Assembly: GCA_005878385.1 (NCBI GenBank)
Contig: VBMN01000055.1
Coordinates: 1 to 39,086 of the forward strand
DNA from: Methanobacteriota archaeon
Lineage (GTDB): Archaea > Thermoplasmatota > Thermoplasmata > RBG-16-68-12
Reading direction: 5' to 3'
Length of the DNA stretch: 39,086 bases
Shown here: piece after piece, positions 15,685 through 24,997 of the stretch
Layout of the letters: the number at the start of each line of letters is the position of its first letter
Position numbering within the stretch: position 1 is the first letter of the stretch
The notes under the pieces: model-generated
The model's input: the letters and a program-made list of their open reading frames with translations, nothing else
What the model was told of the DNA's origin: nothing
Database searches by the model: none
Made by a program: the position numbers and the translations under genes

Positions 15685-16758
15685 ATGGACCTCGGCCCGC
15701 TCCGCCCTTACACCTGGGCCGTCCTTCTGGGTTTGTTCGTCCCGGCCAGTTGGATCCTCGATCTCGTTCTTGGACACGGGGTCCTTGTGTTCGCCGTTGC
15801 CGGGATTGCGATTGTGCCCCTCGCTTGGTTTCTCGGGCTCGCCACGGAGGAGTTGGGCAAACATGCGGGTCCCGGGGTCGGCGGCCTTCTGAACGCGACG
15901 TTCGGGAATGCGACCGAGCTGATCATCGCGATCTTCGCACTCGCGAGCGGGCTTACGGAAGTCGTGAAGGCGTCCCTGACGGGGTCCATCATCGGGAACG
16001 CCCTCCTCGTCCTGGGCCTCAGCATGCTCGCGGGCGGCCTGCGCCATAAGACCCAATATTTCTCGCGCGAGGCCTCCGGCATGCAGGTCACGATGCTCGT
16101 CGTGGCCGTCATCGGGCTCGTGATGCCGGCTCTCTACGTCCGTTCGACGACCCTTCCCAGTCCGGTCGCGCTCCAAGAGATGAGTCTCGGGATTGGAGGC
16201 ATCCTGCTATTGGCCTACGTGCTCGGCCTCATCTTCTCGTTGCGAACGCACCGGGACATCTTCAATCCGGTCACGGAAGTCGTGGAGAAGCCTCGTTGGG
16301 AACGGCGATTTGCTCTGGGGGTGCTCCTGGTGTCGACCGCCCTCGTCGCGGTGGAGAGCGAGATCCTGGTCGGTTCCCTCGAGGCGGCACGGCAGGGCCT
16401 CGGGCTCACGAATCTATTTGTCGGGGTGATCATCGTGGCGATCGTGGGGAACGCCGCCGAACATGGGAGCGCGGTCCTCATGGCGTGGCGGAACAAGATG
16501 GAGCTCAGCGTCGCCGTGGCGACGACGTCCATGACGCAGGTCGCCCTGTTCGTCGCACCGATTCTCGTGTTCGTCTCCTTGCTCATGCCGCAGATCATGA
16601 CCCTCGACTTCGAGATATTCGAGATCGCCTCCCTGGTGTTGTCGATCGCCATCGTCGGGGCAGTCGTCTCCGACGGTCGGAGCAACTGGTACGAAGGGGC
16701 GCTCCTCGTGATCGTGTACGCGGTGATCGCTGTCGCCTTCCTGTTCCACCCGCCGTGA
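15685..16758 (+). CDS. Calcium/proton (cation) exchanger, CaCA family
   Basis: GPGVGGLLNATFGNATELIIAIFALASG and VAIVGNAAEHGSAVLMAWRNKMELSVAVA alpha repeats; likely start MDLGPLRPYTW. Confidence 0.9.
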   Translation: MDLGPLRPYTWAVLLGLFVPASWILDLVLGHGVLVFAVAGIAIVPLAWFLGLATEELGKHAGPGVGGLLNATFGNATELIIAIFALASGLTEVVKASLTGSIIGNALLVLGLSMLAGGLRHKTQYFSREASGMQVTMLVVAVIGLVMPALYVRSTTLPSPVALQEMSLGIGGILLLAYVLGLIFSLRTHRDIFNPVTEVVEKPRWERRFALGVLLVSTALVAVESEILVGSLEAARQGLGLTNLFVGVIIVAIVGNAAEHGSAVLMAWRNKMELSVAVATTSMTQVALFVAPILVFVSLLMPQIMTLDFEIFEIASLVLSIAIVGAVVSDGRSNWYEGALLVIVYAVIAVAFLFHPP

Positions 16759-16762
16759 GACC

Positions 16763-17673
16763 ATGGTATCCCGCAAGACCCTCGCCTACGGACTCACCGC
16801 GAACGTCGTCGTGCTCGGATTCGTGTCTCTCTTCACCGACGTGAGCAGCGAGATGATTCTGCCGATCCTCCCGTTCTTCCTGACCCAGGTGCTTTTCGCG
16901 AATGCCTTCATCGTTGGACTCGTGGAAGGAATCGCGGAGAGCGTCGGGACGTTCACGAAGATTTTTTCCGGTCGTCTGTCCGACTCCGCCGGGAAGCGAA
17001 AACGGTTCGTGGCCGCGGGATACGGCCTCTCCACCGCGATGAAGGTCCTGTTTCCCTTCGCTCAAAGTTGGCCCGAGTTCCTCGGGATGCGGATTCTCGA
17101 GCGGACGGGAAAGGGGGTACGGGATGCCCCGCGGGATGCCTTGTTGACGGAGTCGACGCCTCCCGAGACCCGCGGCAAGGCGTTCGGCTTCCACCGCAGC
17201 TCCTGCTTCGAGCCGGAATTCTGTACGGGACGACGCAGGCAATCTTGCTCTATGTCCTGTACAACGTGGTCTACGCGGCCCACGCGTTCCCGGCGGGCAT
17301 CCTCTCGGATCGGGTGGGTCGGAAGCCGGTCGTCCTGATCGGCTACGGCGCGTTCATCGCGATGTCGACGTTGCTCGTCCTCTCGGGCGACCTCCTCGTC
17401 TTGGTCGCGGCCTTCATCCTGTACGGCCTGAGTTACGGGATGGCGGAGGGTACGCAGCGCGCCCTCGTCGCGGACTTCGCGCCTCCGGATATCAAAGCGA
17501 CCGTATTGGGCGCCTACCACACCAGCATCGGGATCGTCCGGCTCGCCTCGGGAGTGGTCGCGGGCCTCCTGTGGGTCGTGTTCATGCCGCAGGCCACCTT
17601 TGCGTTCGGTGCCATCGCAGCCACGGTTGCCACGATCGGCCTGTTCCTCTGGAAGCCACCCGCTAAGTCCTGA
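16763..17673 (+). pseudogene. MFS transporter with internal deletion and frame shift
   Basis: Frame 1 (16763 to about 17190) has TM1-4 and loop motif RILERTGKGVRDAPRDALLTESTPPETRGKAFGFHR; frame 2 (about 17205 to 17673) resumes at LLLRAGILYGTTQAILLYVLYNVVYAAHAFPAGILSDRVGRKP. About 300 codons total versus about 400 for a complete MFS. Confidence 0.75.
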
Positions 17674-17992
17674 GCTTGCGGCCGAGCCGACGCTCCACGT
17701 CCTTCACCTTCGCCTCAAGTTGCCCCGCGGTGCCTTTCCTGTCGTCGATTTTTACGATCGTGGAGACTCGATCGCAATCCTCGGCCACGGCCTTGTGGCA
17801 TCGAGCGATGAGCTTGAGGATGTCATCGAATTCGCCTTCGACAACCGTCCCCATCGGATTCAAGCGGTACGGGACGCTGCTCCGATCCACGATGTCCAAG
17901 CAGCGCGCGACGTAGGTCCCAACGCTGGCACCCTTGCCGATCGGCGTGATACTGAATTCCGCGATCGTCATCACGATTCCCGCTAGGCTCAT
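17663..17992 (-). CDS. MTH1187/UPF0045 family thiamine-binding-like protein
   Basis: MTIAEFSITPIGKGASVGTYVARCLDIVDRSSVPYRLNPMGTVVEGEFDDILKLIARCHKAV. Confidence 0.85.
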   Translation of the reverse strand: MSLAGIVMTIAEFSITPIGKGASVGTYVARCLDIVDRSSVPYRLNPMGTVVEGEFDDILKLIARCHKAVAEDCDRVSTIVKIDDRKGTAGQLEAKVKDVERRLGRKLRT

Positions 17993-18017
17993 ATGCCGTC
18001 GGCCATTTGCAAGTTGC

Positions 18018-18749
18018 GTGCCGGTCGACTATTCGCGTCGGTCATCGGACTACGATGCCATCCGCGCGGACGATGCGACGGACCGCGCGTTCTGGCTGCG
18101 CGGACTCGTCGAAGTGGGAAGGATCCGACCGGGGGAACGCGTCCTCGATCTCGGTGCGGGGACGGGTCGCTTCGCGTTTCTCCTCCACGCTTCGAATCCC
18201 GTCGTCGCGCTCGATTCGTCTCGAGAGATGCTCTCGATCGCCCACGCCAAGGCACCGTTCGCATGCGTCCGGGCCGACGGACATCGACTACCGCTCCGGG
18301 CGGATGCGATCGACGTGACGGTCATCGTCATGGTCCTCCAACACCTGGCTGATTACGAGCTCACCCTTCGTGAAGTCGCCCGCGTCTCCCATCGAGTTGT
18401 GATTGCAACCTCGGACCTATCCACGCGCACCCTCGGCATCGTGGAGGAAGCGTTTCCGAGCCTCCTGGACATCGACCGGATCCGGTTCCCGCGCATCGAG
18501 GCGATCGTCGGAGCTCTGGAGCGTGCGGGGTTTGGGGACATTCAGACGAAGAAGCGTCCCTATGTTCGGACGCTGACGGTCACTCAGCAGCTCGACCGAG
18601 TTCGACGGAAATACATTTCCACCTTCGACCTCCTGCCGCCGGGGGAGTACGATAGGGGCGTGCGCTTCCTCGAGCGCGAGTTGCCTCGGCGCTTCGGCGA
18701 TCGTTTCGAGGTGAAGTCGAGCTTCACGTTCCTAAGCGGGACAAGGTGA
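18018..18749 (+). CDS. Class I SAM-dependent methyltransferase
   Basis: VPVDYSRRSSDYDAIRADD...GERVLDLGAGTGRFAFLLHASNPVVALDSSREML; GTG at 18018. Confidence 0.85.
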   Translation: MPVDYSRRSSDYDAIRADDATDRAFWLRGLVEVGRIRPGERVLDLGAGTGRFAFLLHASNPVVALDSSREMLSIAHAKAPFACVRADGHRLPLRADAIDVTVIVMVLQHLADYELTLREVARVSHRVVIATSDLSTRTLGIVEEAFPSLLDIDRIRFPRIEAIVGALERAGFGDIQTKKRPYVRTLTVTQQLDRVRRKYISTFDLLPPGEYDRGVRFLERELPRRFGDRFEVKSSFTFLSGTR

Positions 18750-19245
18750 AGGCCGCGACGGCGTTGCATCGTGTGCAGAATGCCCGGGTCTTGCGGTCCG
18801 TATCTTCCAGCTTCTCGGAGAAATGCATCACGCACTCGAGGTTGGCGTCGTCATGGTACAGACCCAGGGTGTGACCGAGTTCGTGGATCGCGGTCTTGGC
18901 GGATCGCTCCAGAAGCTTCTCGGGCCCGTCGTTCCCGAACCGGGCGATCGAGATCACTGCAAACCGATCTCGGATTGTAGCGTGGCCGAACACGAAGTTC
19001 AATCCGCGTTCGAACAAGTCGACGTCCGTCACCGCAAGGACACGGTCGCCCTTTTCCGGGGCCATGGCTTTCTCGAACTCAGTCGCCAGGTATTGGACCT
19101 GTCCATCCCGGTTCCGCTGGATGAAGGAATCCGGCACCGCCTGCGACGCCGAGAGGGACACTTCGCCCATGTCGTGCAGTTCTTCGCGCAGGTATTCGAG
19201 GACCTTCGAATCGATCCTTCCGAAGGGCTTGATCGTGAGGTTCAT
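18724..19245 (-). CDS. amzA: Archaemetzincin metalloprotease
   Basis: HELGHTLGLYHDDANLECVMHFSEKLEDTDRKTRAFCTRC: HExxHxxGxxH plus CxM...CxxC. Confidence 0.93.
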   Translation of the reverse strand: MNLTIKPFGRIDSKVLEYLREELHDMGEVSLSASQAVPDSFIQRNRDGQVQYLATEFEKAMAPEKGDRVLAVTDVDLFERGLNFVFGHATIRDRFAVISIARFGNDGPEKLLERSAKTAIHELGHTLGLYHDDANLECVMHFSEKLEDTDRKTRAFCTRCNAVAAFTLSRLGT

Positions 19246-20738
19246 CCTTTCACGACTCCGAGCGGGACCATCCGGGCGACGATCTTCGTCAGGCCCGCGC
19301 CTTCCGCGACCCGGACGACATCTTCCACGTTCTTGTATGCGCCGGGGGCTTCCTCGACGATCCCCGCGCGCGACGCCGCCCGCAGGTAGATGCCCCGCTT
19401 GTCGAGGGATCGGACGACCTCGTTCGCATCATACATTCGAGTTGCCGCCTTGCGAGACATCTGGCGGCCGGCGCCGTGGCAGCTCGAACCGAAGGAGCGC
19501 TCCATCGCCGTCGGCTGGCCGACGAGGACGAAGGAGCATGTGCCCATGTCCCCCGGGATCAGGACGGGCTGGCCGACTTCCTTGTACTCGGCGGGCGTCT
19601 CGGGGTGTCCGGGGGGAAACGCCCGCGTCGCGCCCTTCCGGTGCACGACGACCTTCTGTCGCGTCCCATTCACCTGGTGCTCCTCCACCTTCCCGATGTT
19701 GTGACAGACATCGTAGACGATCCCCATCCCGAGGTCCTCGGCGGACCGCCGGAGCACATCGGCGAAGGCGTTGCGCACGCCAAACGTGATCACCTGTCGG
19801 TTGTTCCACGCGAAGTTCGCGCCGCAACACATGGCCCGCCAGTAGTCCTGACCCTCCTTCGAGCCGATCGGAGCGCAGGCGAGCTGGAGGTCCGGTAGCT
19901 CGATCTTCTCGCGCTTCACCACGCGTTCGCAGGCCTCGATGTAGTCGCTTGCAATCTGGTGTCCGAAGCCGCGGGAACCGGTGTGGACCATGACGCACAC
20001 GGTCCCGACCGAGTCAATCCCGAGCGCCTTCGCCGCCCGGGCATCGTACACGCGGTCGACCTTCTGAATTTCCACGAAGTGATTCCCCGCCCCCAAGCTT
20101 CCGACCTGGTCCTTCCCTCGGGTGATCGCCCGCTCCCCCACCCGGGAGAAGTCGGCGTCGGGCAGATGGCCCTCGGCCTCGATATGCGCCGTGTCCTCCG
20201 GCCAGGCGTAGCCCTTCTCGACGGACCACGCGACCCCGTCCGTCGCGAGCTTCGCCAAGTCTTGCCGAGATACCTTTGCGAGGCCGCCTTCCCCGACGCC
20301 GCTCGGCACGTTCTTGAAACAGGCGTCCGTGAGGGCCCGGATGTGCGGACGCACGTCCGCTTCCTTGAGGTCCGTCCGGATCAGTCGCACGCCACAATTG
20401 ATGTCGTATCCGATCCCGCCGGGCGAAATGACGCCCGAATCGTAGTCGAACGCGGCCACACCCCCGATCGGGAATCCGTACCCCCAGTGGATATCCGGCA
20501 TGGCCATCGCCATGCCCACGATACCGGGCATGGTCGCCACGTTCGCGACTTGCTCCGGAGCCCGATCTTGCCGGAGCTGGGGGATCATCGGCTCGTCCAC
20601 AAAGATGAGGCCGCTCGTCCGCATCTGTGGCTTGTAGGAGCGCGGGATCTGGAACCGAAACGGGTCCACCTTTTCCAGGGGGCCGCTCCATCCGTCGACC
20701 ATGGTACCGGGAGGGGCAACTAACGACGGAGCGTTCAT
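19242..20738 (-). CDS. rtcB: tRNA-splicing ligase RtcB
   Basis: MPDIHWGYGFPIGGVAAFD, GGIGYDINCGVRLIRT, GSLGAGNHFVEIQ, SSCHGAGRQMSR. ATG 20738 preceded by TATA CATATAGTTTAC. Confidence 0.95.
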   Translation of the reverse strand: MNAPSLVAPPGTMVDGWSGPLEKVDPFRFQIPRSYKPQMRTSGLIFVDEPMIPQLRQDRAPEQVANVATMPGIVGMAMAMPDIHWGYGFPIGGVAAFDYDSGVISPGGIGYDINCGVRLIRTDLKEADVRPHIRALTDACFKNVPSGVGEGGLAKVSRQDLAKLATDGVAWSVEKGYAWPEDTAHIEAEGHLPDADFSRVGERAITRGKDQVGSLGAGNHFVEIQKVDRVYDARAAKALGIDSVGTVCVMVHTGSRGFGHQIASDYIEACERVVKREKIELPDLQLACAPIGSKEGQDYWRAMCCGANFAWNNRQVITFGVRNAFADVLRRSAEDLGMGIVYDVCHNIGKVEEHQVNGTRQKVVVHRKGATRAFPPGHPETPAEYKEVGQPVLIPGDMGTCSFVLVGQPTAMERSFGSSCHGAGRQMSRKAATRMYDANEVVRSLDKRGIYLRAASRAGIVEEAPGAYKNVEDVVRVAEGAGLTKIVARMVPLGVVKG

Positions 20739-20810
20739 AAACGTTCTTGCGACTTTGACACGCGGTCGTAAACTATATGCCCGGCCGTGACATCGTATGC
20801 CACGGGTTGA

Positions 20811-20942
20811 GACGAGCTCCGGTTTCGCTCCTCTCGCGCCGCCTTCGGGTGGGCATGGACGGCGGGGATTCGAGGGCCGAGGACACCCCGATTGAGGGGG
20901 AGGGATCGGGCCCAGCGGCCCCGCGAGCGCCCGGAGCTCGTC
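20811..20942 (+). ncRNA. Candidate structured RNA of unknown class (strand uncertain)
   Basis: Perfect 12-bp inverted repeat GACGAGCTCCGG (20811-20822) / CCGGAGCTCGTC (20931-20942), nested pairing CGCTC/GAGCG and CTCGCG/CGCGAG, internal hairpins CCCGAT...ATCGGG and GGGCC...GGCCC; T-rich cccttttc follows on + strand; no credible CDS in the gap. Confidence 0.5.
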
Positions 20943-20985
20943 ACTCCCTTTTCTGTCGGATGCGCGCAAGATTACGGTCGAGATC

Positions 20986-21843
20986 TCAGCCGCGGGCCTC
21001 GTCGATGGCCACGATCGCTTCCCGAATCAGACGGGCTCCAAGCAACGCCGTTTGTCCGAAATCCCATGCGGGGCTGACCTCGTTCAGGTCCATGCCGACG
21101 AGGTGCGGCGCAAGGATGCCGATCAGCTTCTTCACCTGTAGGGGCGTCAGCCCAAACGGCTCGGGATTCCCGACCGCCGGCGCGTATGCCGGATCGACGC
21201 CGTCCATGTCGACCGTGAGGTAAATCCGATCCCGGTTGACGGCCTTCAGTGCCCGCTCGACACCCGCCACGATACCATGATCATGGACATCGAAGACGCT
21301 CACGTAGGTGAGACCGAGTCGCTCCAGATCCTCCCGTTCCTCGCGGCTGTACGACCGGACGCCCAGGTAGACGACGTGTTCGACGCCGACATGGTCCGCA
21401 ATCCGACGGGCGCTGCACGCGTGCGACCACGGATCGTCGAGGTACGTCTCTCGGAAGTCCAGATGGGCGTCGATCCCGATCACGCCGACGTCCTTCGGGA
21501 AGGCGCGGACGACCGCGGGCGCGAGGCTGTGCTCCCCGCCAATCACGATCGGTATCTTTCCTGCCCCGACGATGTCGGAGGCCATCTTCGTGACGCCGGC
21601 GACCATCTCCGTCGTGGGTCCGAAGGCGGGCGTATCGCCCAGGTCGGCCACGGGGACCTCGAGCAGGTCCCTCTGGTGGTCCATCATGAAACTCTCGAAA
21701 TTGTACGAGGCCTCACGGATCGCCCGAGGCGCAAACCGGGAGCCACCACGGAAGGAGCACGTGCGATCGTACGGCACGCCGAACACGGCGATGCGGGCTG
21801 CCTCGTACTTCGCGACGGCGTCCGCGAAACAGGGCGCGGCCAT
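20986..21843 (-). CDS. speB: Agmatinase/arginase family ureohydrolase
   Basis: GGEHSLAPAVVRAFP, GIDAHLDFRETY, SHACSARR, DMDGVDPAYAPAVGNPEPFG, MDLNEVSPAWD. Confidence 0.93.
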   Translation of the reverse strand: MAAPCFADAVAKYEAARIAVFGVPYDRTCSFRGGSRFAPRAIREASYNFESFMMDHQRDLLEVPVADLGDTPAFGPTTEMVAGVTKMASDIVGAGKIPIVIGGEHSLAPAVVRAFPKDVGVIGIDAHLDFRETYLDDPWSHACSARRIADHVGVEHVVYLGVRSYSREEREDLERLGLTYVSVFDVHDHGIVAGVERALKAVNRDRIYLTVDMDGVDPAYAPAVGNPEPFGLTPLQVKKLIGILAPHLVGMDLNEVSPAWDFGQTALLGARLIREAIVAIDEARG

Positions 21844-21886
21844 CCGCGAGCCGAAACCGCGTGGGCTTATTTGAGGACGAGCCCGG

Positions 21887-22273
21887 TCATTGCCACGTGA
21901 GCTTCCGGCGCCCCAGGGCTTCCATGTACATGGCTTCCTGGCCGGGTTGGAGTTTGCCCTGCAATTCTTCGGGCACGGGAAGTTCGAACGTCTGATACGT
22001 CGCGAGGTCCATGAGCTGCGCGACGTTCCCGTGCATCGAAAGGACTTGCGCTTTTCCCTTGTCAATCATCGGGACACGGACCTTGTGGGTGACCGGGTGG
22101 ACGACCGATCGCTTCTGACCGTCGAAGAGGCCGACCACCTCGAGTCGGGCTTTTGCTTCGCCGTGTTTCCCCGGCTTCGACATCTGGATGCTGATAATCC
22201 GGCACGGCTCCTCGTCGATGACGACGTACCGGTTCACCTTGAGCTCCCGAATCTCCGCTTGTTCCCACGACAT
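21887..22273 (-). CDS. Translation initiation factor aIF5A
   Basis: ISIQMSKPGKHGEAKARLEVVGLFDGQKRSVVHP; hypusination-loop Lys in SKPGKHGEAK. Confidence 0.95.
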   Translation of the reverse strand: MSWEQAEIRELKVNRYVVIDEEPCRIISIQMSKPGKHGEAKARLEVVGLFDGQKRSVVHPVTHKVRVPMIDKGKAQVLSMHGNVAQLMDLATYQTFELPVPEELQGKLQPGQEAMYMEALGRRKLTWQ

Positions 22274-22318
22274 CGCGATTCTCCCGGAGCGATAATGCCG
22301 GGCCCTTAAAACGTTTCC

Positions 22319-23389
22319 TTACTGGCGTCGACCTCTCCTGGATCGGCGCTTGTTTCGCGGTGGATAACCGGTCGGACGAGCCGGTCGTTTCGACTTTCGA
22401 CGACGGATTTCACTCACCGCGGACTCGAGGCTGCGCAGCAGATCTGGCGCGATTCGTCGTTTCGTGTATGCGTCCGCGCGCGCCGCCATGGCGATACGTC
22501 CGGCGAGGGCTCGGGCGATGGCGCCTCGCTGCCACGTCGGCGCCCGATGGACCAGTGGATGTTGGAACAGGACGCCGTGTTTCGGGGGTCGGGAGCCGGT
22601 CCGGAGATGTCGGAACAATGCGCGCTCCGCCCCGAGAAGCTGCACCGTCCCCGCAGGGGCGCGGGCCAGGTCCTCGACGCTGCCCGCGAGGGTGACGAGT
22701 CGCGCCGCGATGATCGGGCTGGTGAGCTCCGCCACGTTCGGAGCGAGCTCTCGGATGGAGCGCTCCACGTAGGCCTCGACCGACTTCCGCTGGCCTGCGA
22801 CGTGCTTTGCGAGTCCGGCGAACGCCTTCAATTCCTCTTCGTCGCGGTCCTCGAGTTCCGCGCCGACGCTTTGCTTCGGTGCAATCGGCATCCGCTCGCG
22901 GCGTCCGTGGAGGGCGATGAGGTCCACGTACGTCCCGGCGTCCACCATGGGTGCGAGTTCAGGGAAATGGAGACCGTACCATTCGCGCAGGCGTTCGACC
23001 ATCGCGTTCTCCTGTTCCTGTATCTCATCGAGCGCGCCCACCGCTTGACGGAGATGGTCCTCGGGTCCGATCGCCTTGCGCAACCGCCCCTTCGCGAGCT
23101 GGACCATCGCGTCGTGGAGGAGGTCACGGCCATAGCCGAACGCTTCCGGATCGAGGAAGGGAGCGCGCTCCCGAGTAAGGTTTCCGCCCGCGCGTTCGAG
23201 GCGCGGTTCCACGACGAAGACGTCGTCGGCGAGCGACATGAGCTCCCGCTCTTCTGGAAGGACCTTCCAGTCCTCCGCGAGGGCGAGGCGCTCCGCGAGG
23301 GCACCCGCCTCTTTTGGAAAGAGTCGACGCTCCACCACCTTGCCCTCGTCCAGGAGGAAGGACCCGAACCAGGTTGTGAGGAGCAACAC
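22319..23389 (-). CDS. C/D box sRNP protein Nop5 (Nop56/58)
   Basis: DEIQEQENAMVERLREWYGLHFPELAPMV...PNVAELTSPIIAARLVTLAGSVEDLARAPAGTVQLLGAERALFRHLRTGSRPPKHGVLFQHPLV; basic tail. Confidence 0.95.
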   Translation of the reverse strand: MLLLTTWFGSFLLDEGKVVERRLFPKEAGALAERLALAEDWKVLPEERELMSLADDVFVVEPRLERAGGNLTRERAPFLDPEAFGYGRDLLHDAMVQLAKGRLRKAIGPEDHLRQAVGALDEIQEQENAMVERLREWYGLHFPELAPMVDAGTYVDLIALHGRRERMPIAPKQSVGAELEDRDEEELKAFAGLAKHVAGQRKSVEAYVERSIRELAPNVAELTSPIIAARLVTLAGSVEDLARAPAGTVQLLGAERALFRHLRTGSRPPKHGVLFQHPLVHRAPTWQRGAIARALAGRIAMAARADAYTKRRIAPDLLRSLESAVSEIRRRKSKRPARPTGYPPRNKRRSRRGRRQ

Positions 23390-23428
23390 GCGGGCGCGAA
23401 GGGGATGATTCCGTAAAAGCGTATGCGC

Positions 23429-24472
23429 TTAGCGGGACTTCTTGGCCGTCCCTTTCTTCCGCGGTGTCGCCGATTTGTTCGGCGAACGCAACTGGGCAGG
23501 TTTTCGGATTCCCAATTCCGTGATGATGCCGGTGATGTACTTGGCGGGGGTCACGTCGAACGCGGGATTTCTCGCGGGGCTTTCCTTTGGAGCGATGGGA
23601 TGTCCGTCCAAGTGGAGAACTTCCTGGGGCGAACGTTCCTCGATCGGGATTTTCGCTCCGGACGCAACGGTGAAGTCGATGGTGCTCGTCGGTGCCGCGA
23701 CGTAGAATGGGACGTGGTTCTCTCGTGCGACGACCGCCTTGGCGTACGTGCCAATCTTGTTCGCGGTGTCTCCGTTCGCGGCGATGCGATCGGCGCCGAT
23801 CAAGACGAGATCCACCTCCCCCCGTCCGAGGAAATGACCCGCTGCCCCGTCGGTGATGATCGCGTGGTCGATTCCTTCCTGTAGGAGTTCCCACGATGTG
23901 AGCCGCGCCCCTTGCAGGCGGGGACGACTTTCGTCGACGTATACGAAGAAACGACGGCCTTGCTCTTTGGCGGTCCGCATCGGCGCCATGGCCGTCCCGT
24001 AGTCGACCGCGGCCAGGGCTCCCGCATTGCAGTGAGTGAGAATCCGCGTCCCGTCCCGGATTAGCTTGGCCCCGTGCAGTCCGATTTTCCGGCAACGGTC
24101 GATGTCTTCCTGGGCGTACTTCTCGGCCGCGGTGACCAGGTCGGTTCCGTCCGCTGCGGCCTTCATCATGTAGTCGATGGCGACGAACAAGTCATGTCCG
24201 GTCGGCCGTGTTTTCCGGAACCGATCTCCGACCGCCTTCAGGTCGAGTCCTTGAAGGTCCGCCTGGGCCATCCCGTAGGCAGCCGTCGCACCGATGGCGG
24301 GTGCGCCCCGGACCACCATGTCCTCGATGGCGACCGCGACATCCTCGGCGTTCTTTGCTTCATAGATTCGGAGATCGAACGGCAGGTACCGCTGGTCGAT
24401 CAGCTTCACCAAGCCGTCCTCGAGCCAGACCGTCTTCAGCTCCCGCACCGTGCCGTCGAGGGTGACGCGCAC
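23429..24472 (-). CDS. mtnA: S-methyl-5-thioribose-1-phosphate isomerase / aIF2B-like isomerase
   Basis: IEDMVVRGAPAIGATAAYGMA, ILTHCNAGALAAVDYGTAMAP, IGADRIAANGDTANKIGTYAKAV. Confidence 0.93.
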   Translation of the reverse strand: MRVTLDGTVRELKTVWLEDGLVKLIDQRYLPFDLRIYEAKNAEDVAVAIEDMVVRGAPAIGATAAYGMAQADLQGLDLKAVGDRFRKTRPTGHDLFVAIDYMMKAAADGTDLVTAAEKYAQEDIDRCRKIGLHGAKLIRDGTRILTHCNAGALAAVDYGTAMAPMRTAKEQGRRFFVYVDESRPRLQGARLTSWELLQEGIDHAIITDGAAGHFLGRGEVDLVLIGADRIAANGDTANKIGTYAKAVVARENHVPFYVAAPTSTIDFTVASGAKIPIEERSPQEVLHLDGHPIAPKESPARNPAFDVTPAKYITGIITELGIRKPAQLRSPNKSATPRKKGTAKKSR

Positions 24473-24482
24473 GAGGGTCCTC

Positions 24483-24716
24483 CTAGGCCCGCCGGAGTGA
24501 AGAGAGCAGGCTGGAAAGACCCGGTCGTCCCAGTTCCCGCTTCATCTCCCGGGTGAGGGAATCGTAGTAGGCGACCTGTTGTTCGACTTTTAGGAGCTCG
24601 TCGTCCAGGCGGTGGCGTTCGTCGTCCACGCTCTGGAGCGCATCGAGGAGACGCCTTTCGCGTTGTCTCCATCGCTCGATCTCCCGCTCTGTGGCCTGGA
24701 GCCCTCCCGACGTCAT
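24483..24716 (-). CDS. Small coiled-coil protein, unknown
   Basis: MTSGGLQATEREIERWRQRERRLLDALQSVDDERHRLDDELLKVEQQVAYYDSLTREMKRELG...; ATG just after the stop of the next coiled-coil ORF. Confidence 0.55.
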   Translation of the reverse strand: MTSGGLQATEREIERWRQRERRLLDALQSVDDERHRLDDELLKVEQQVAYYDSLTREMKRELGRPGLSSLLSSLRRA

Positions 24717-24717
24717 G

Positions 24718-24945
24718 CTACCGCCCCGGTCCCATCGATGGGATGGTGGTCCCCGCCCGGCTCCCGAGCTGCAGGTCGATGAGGACGCGCCCATATTGAA
24801 GGACCTTGTTCCTCACTCCATCCAGCTCCTTTTTCAACAGCGACCGGCGACGATCGAGTTGCCGGATCCGCTCGCGGATCCGTTTTCGGCGCTCGCGCCA
24901 CTTCTTCTGTTCTTCCAAGGCAAGGAGGACACCGGAGGGGTCCAT
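24718..24945 (-). CDS. Small coiled-coil protein, unknown
   Basis: MDPSGVLLALEEQKKWRERRKRIRERIRQLDRRRSLLKKELDGVRNKVLQYGRVLIDLQLG... Confidence 0.5.
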   Translation of the reverse strand: MDPSGVLLALEEQKKWRERRKRIRERIRQLDRRRSLLKKELDGVRNKVLQYGRVLIDLQLGSRAGTTIPSMGPGR

Positions 24946-24997
24946 GAGACGTTTCTCACCAGATGGTCAGGACTATTTAACCGTGCTGTCCCCGCCG

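Noticed and set aside
20735-20944. 69-aa minus-strand ORF in the rtcB-agmatinase gap
   Set aside because: No family features; the interval is better explained by the long inverted repeat and the rtcB promoter.
24483-24945. Two short coiled-coil ORFs considered as one frame-shifted gene
   Set aside because: The second has its own ATG right after the first stop; independent small proteins are equally plausible.
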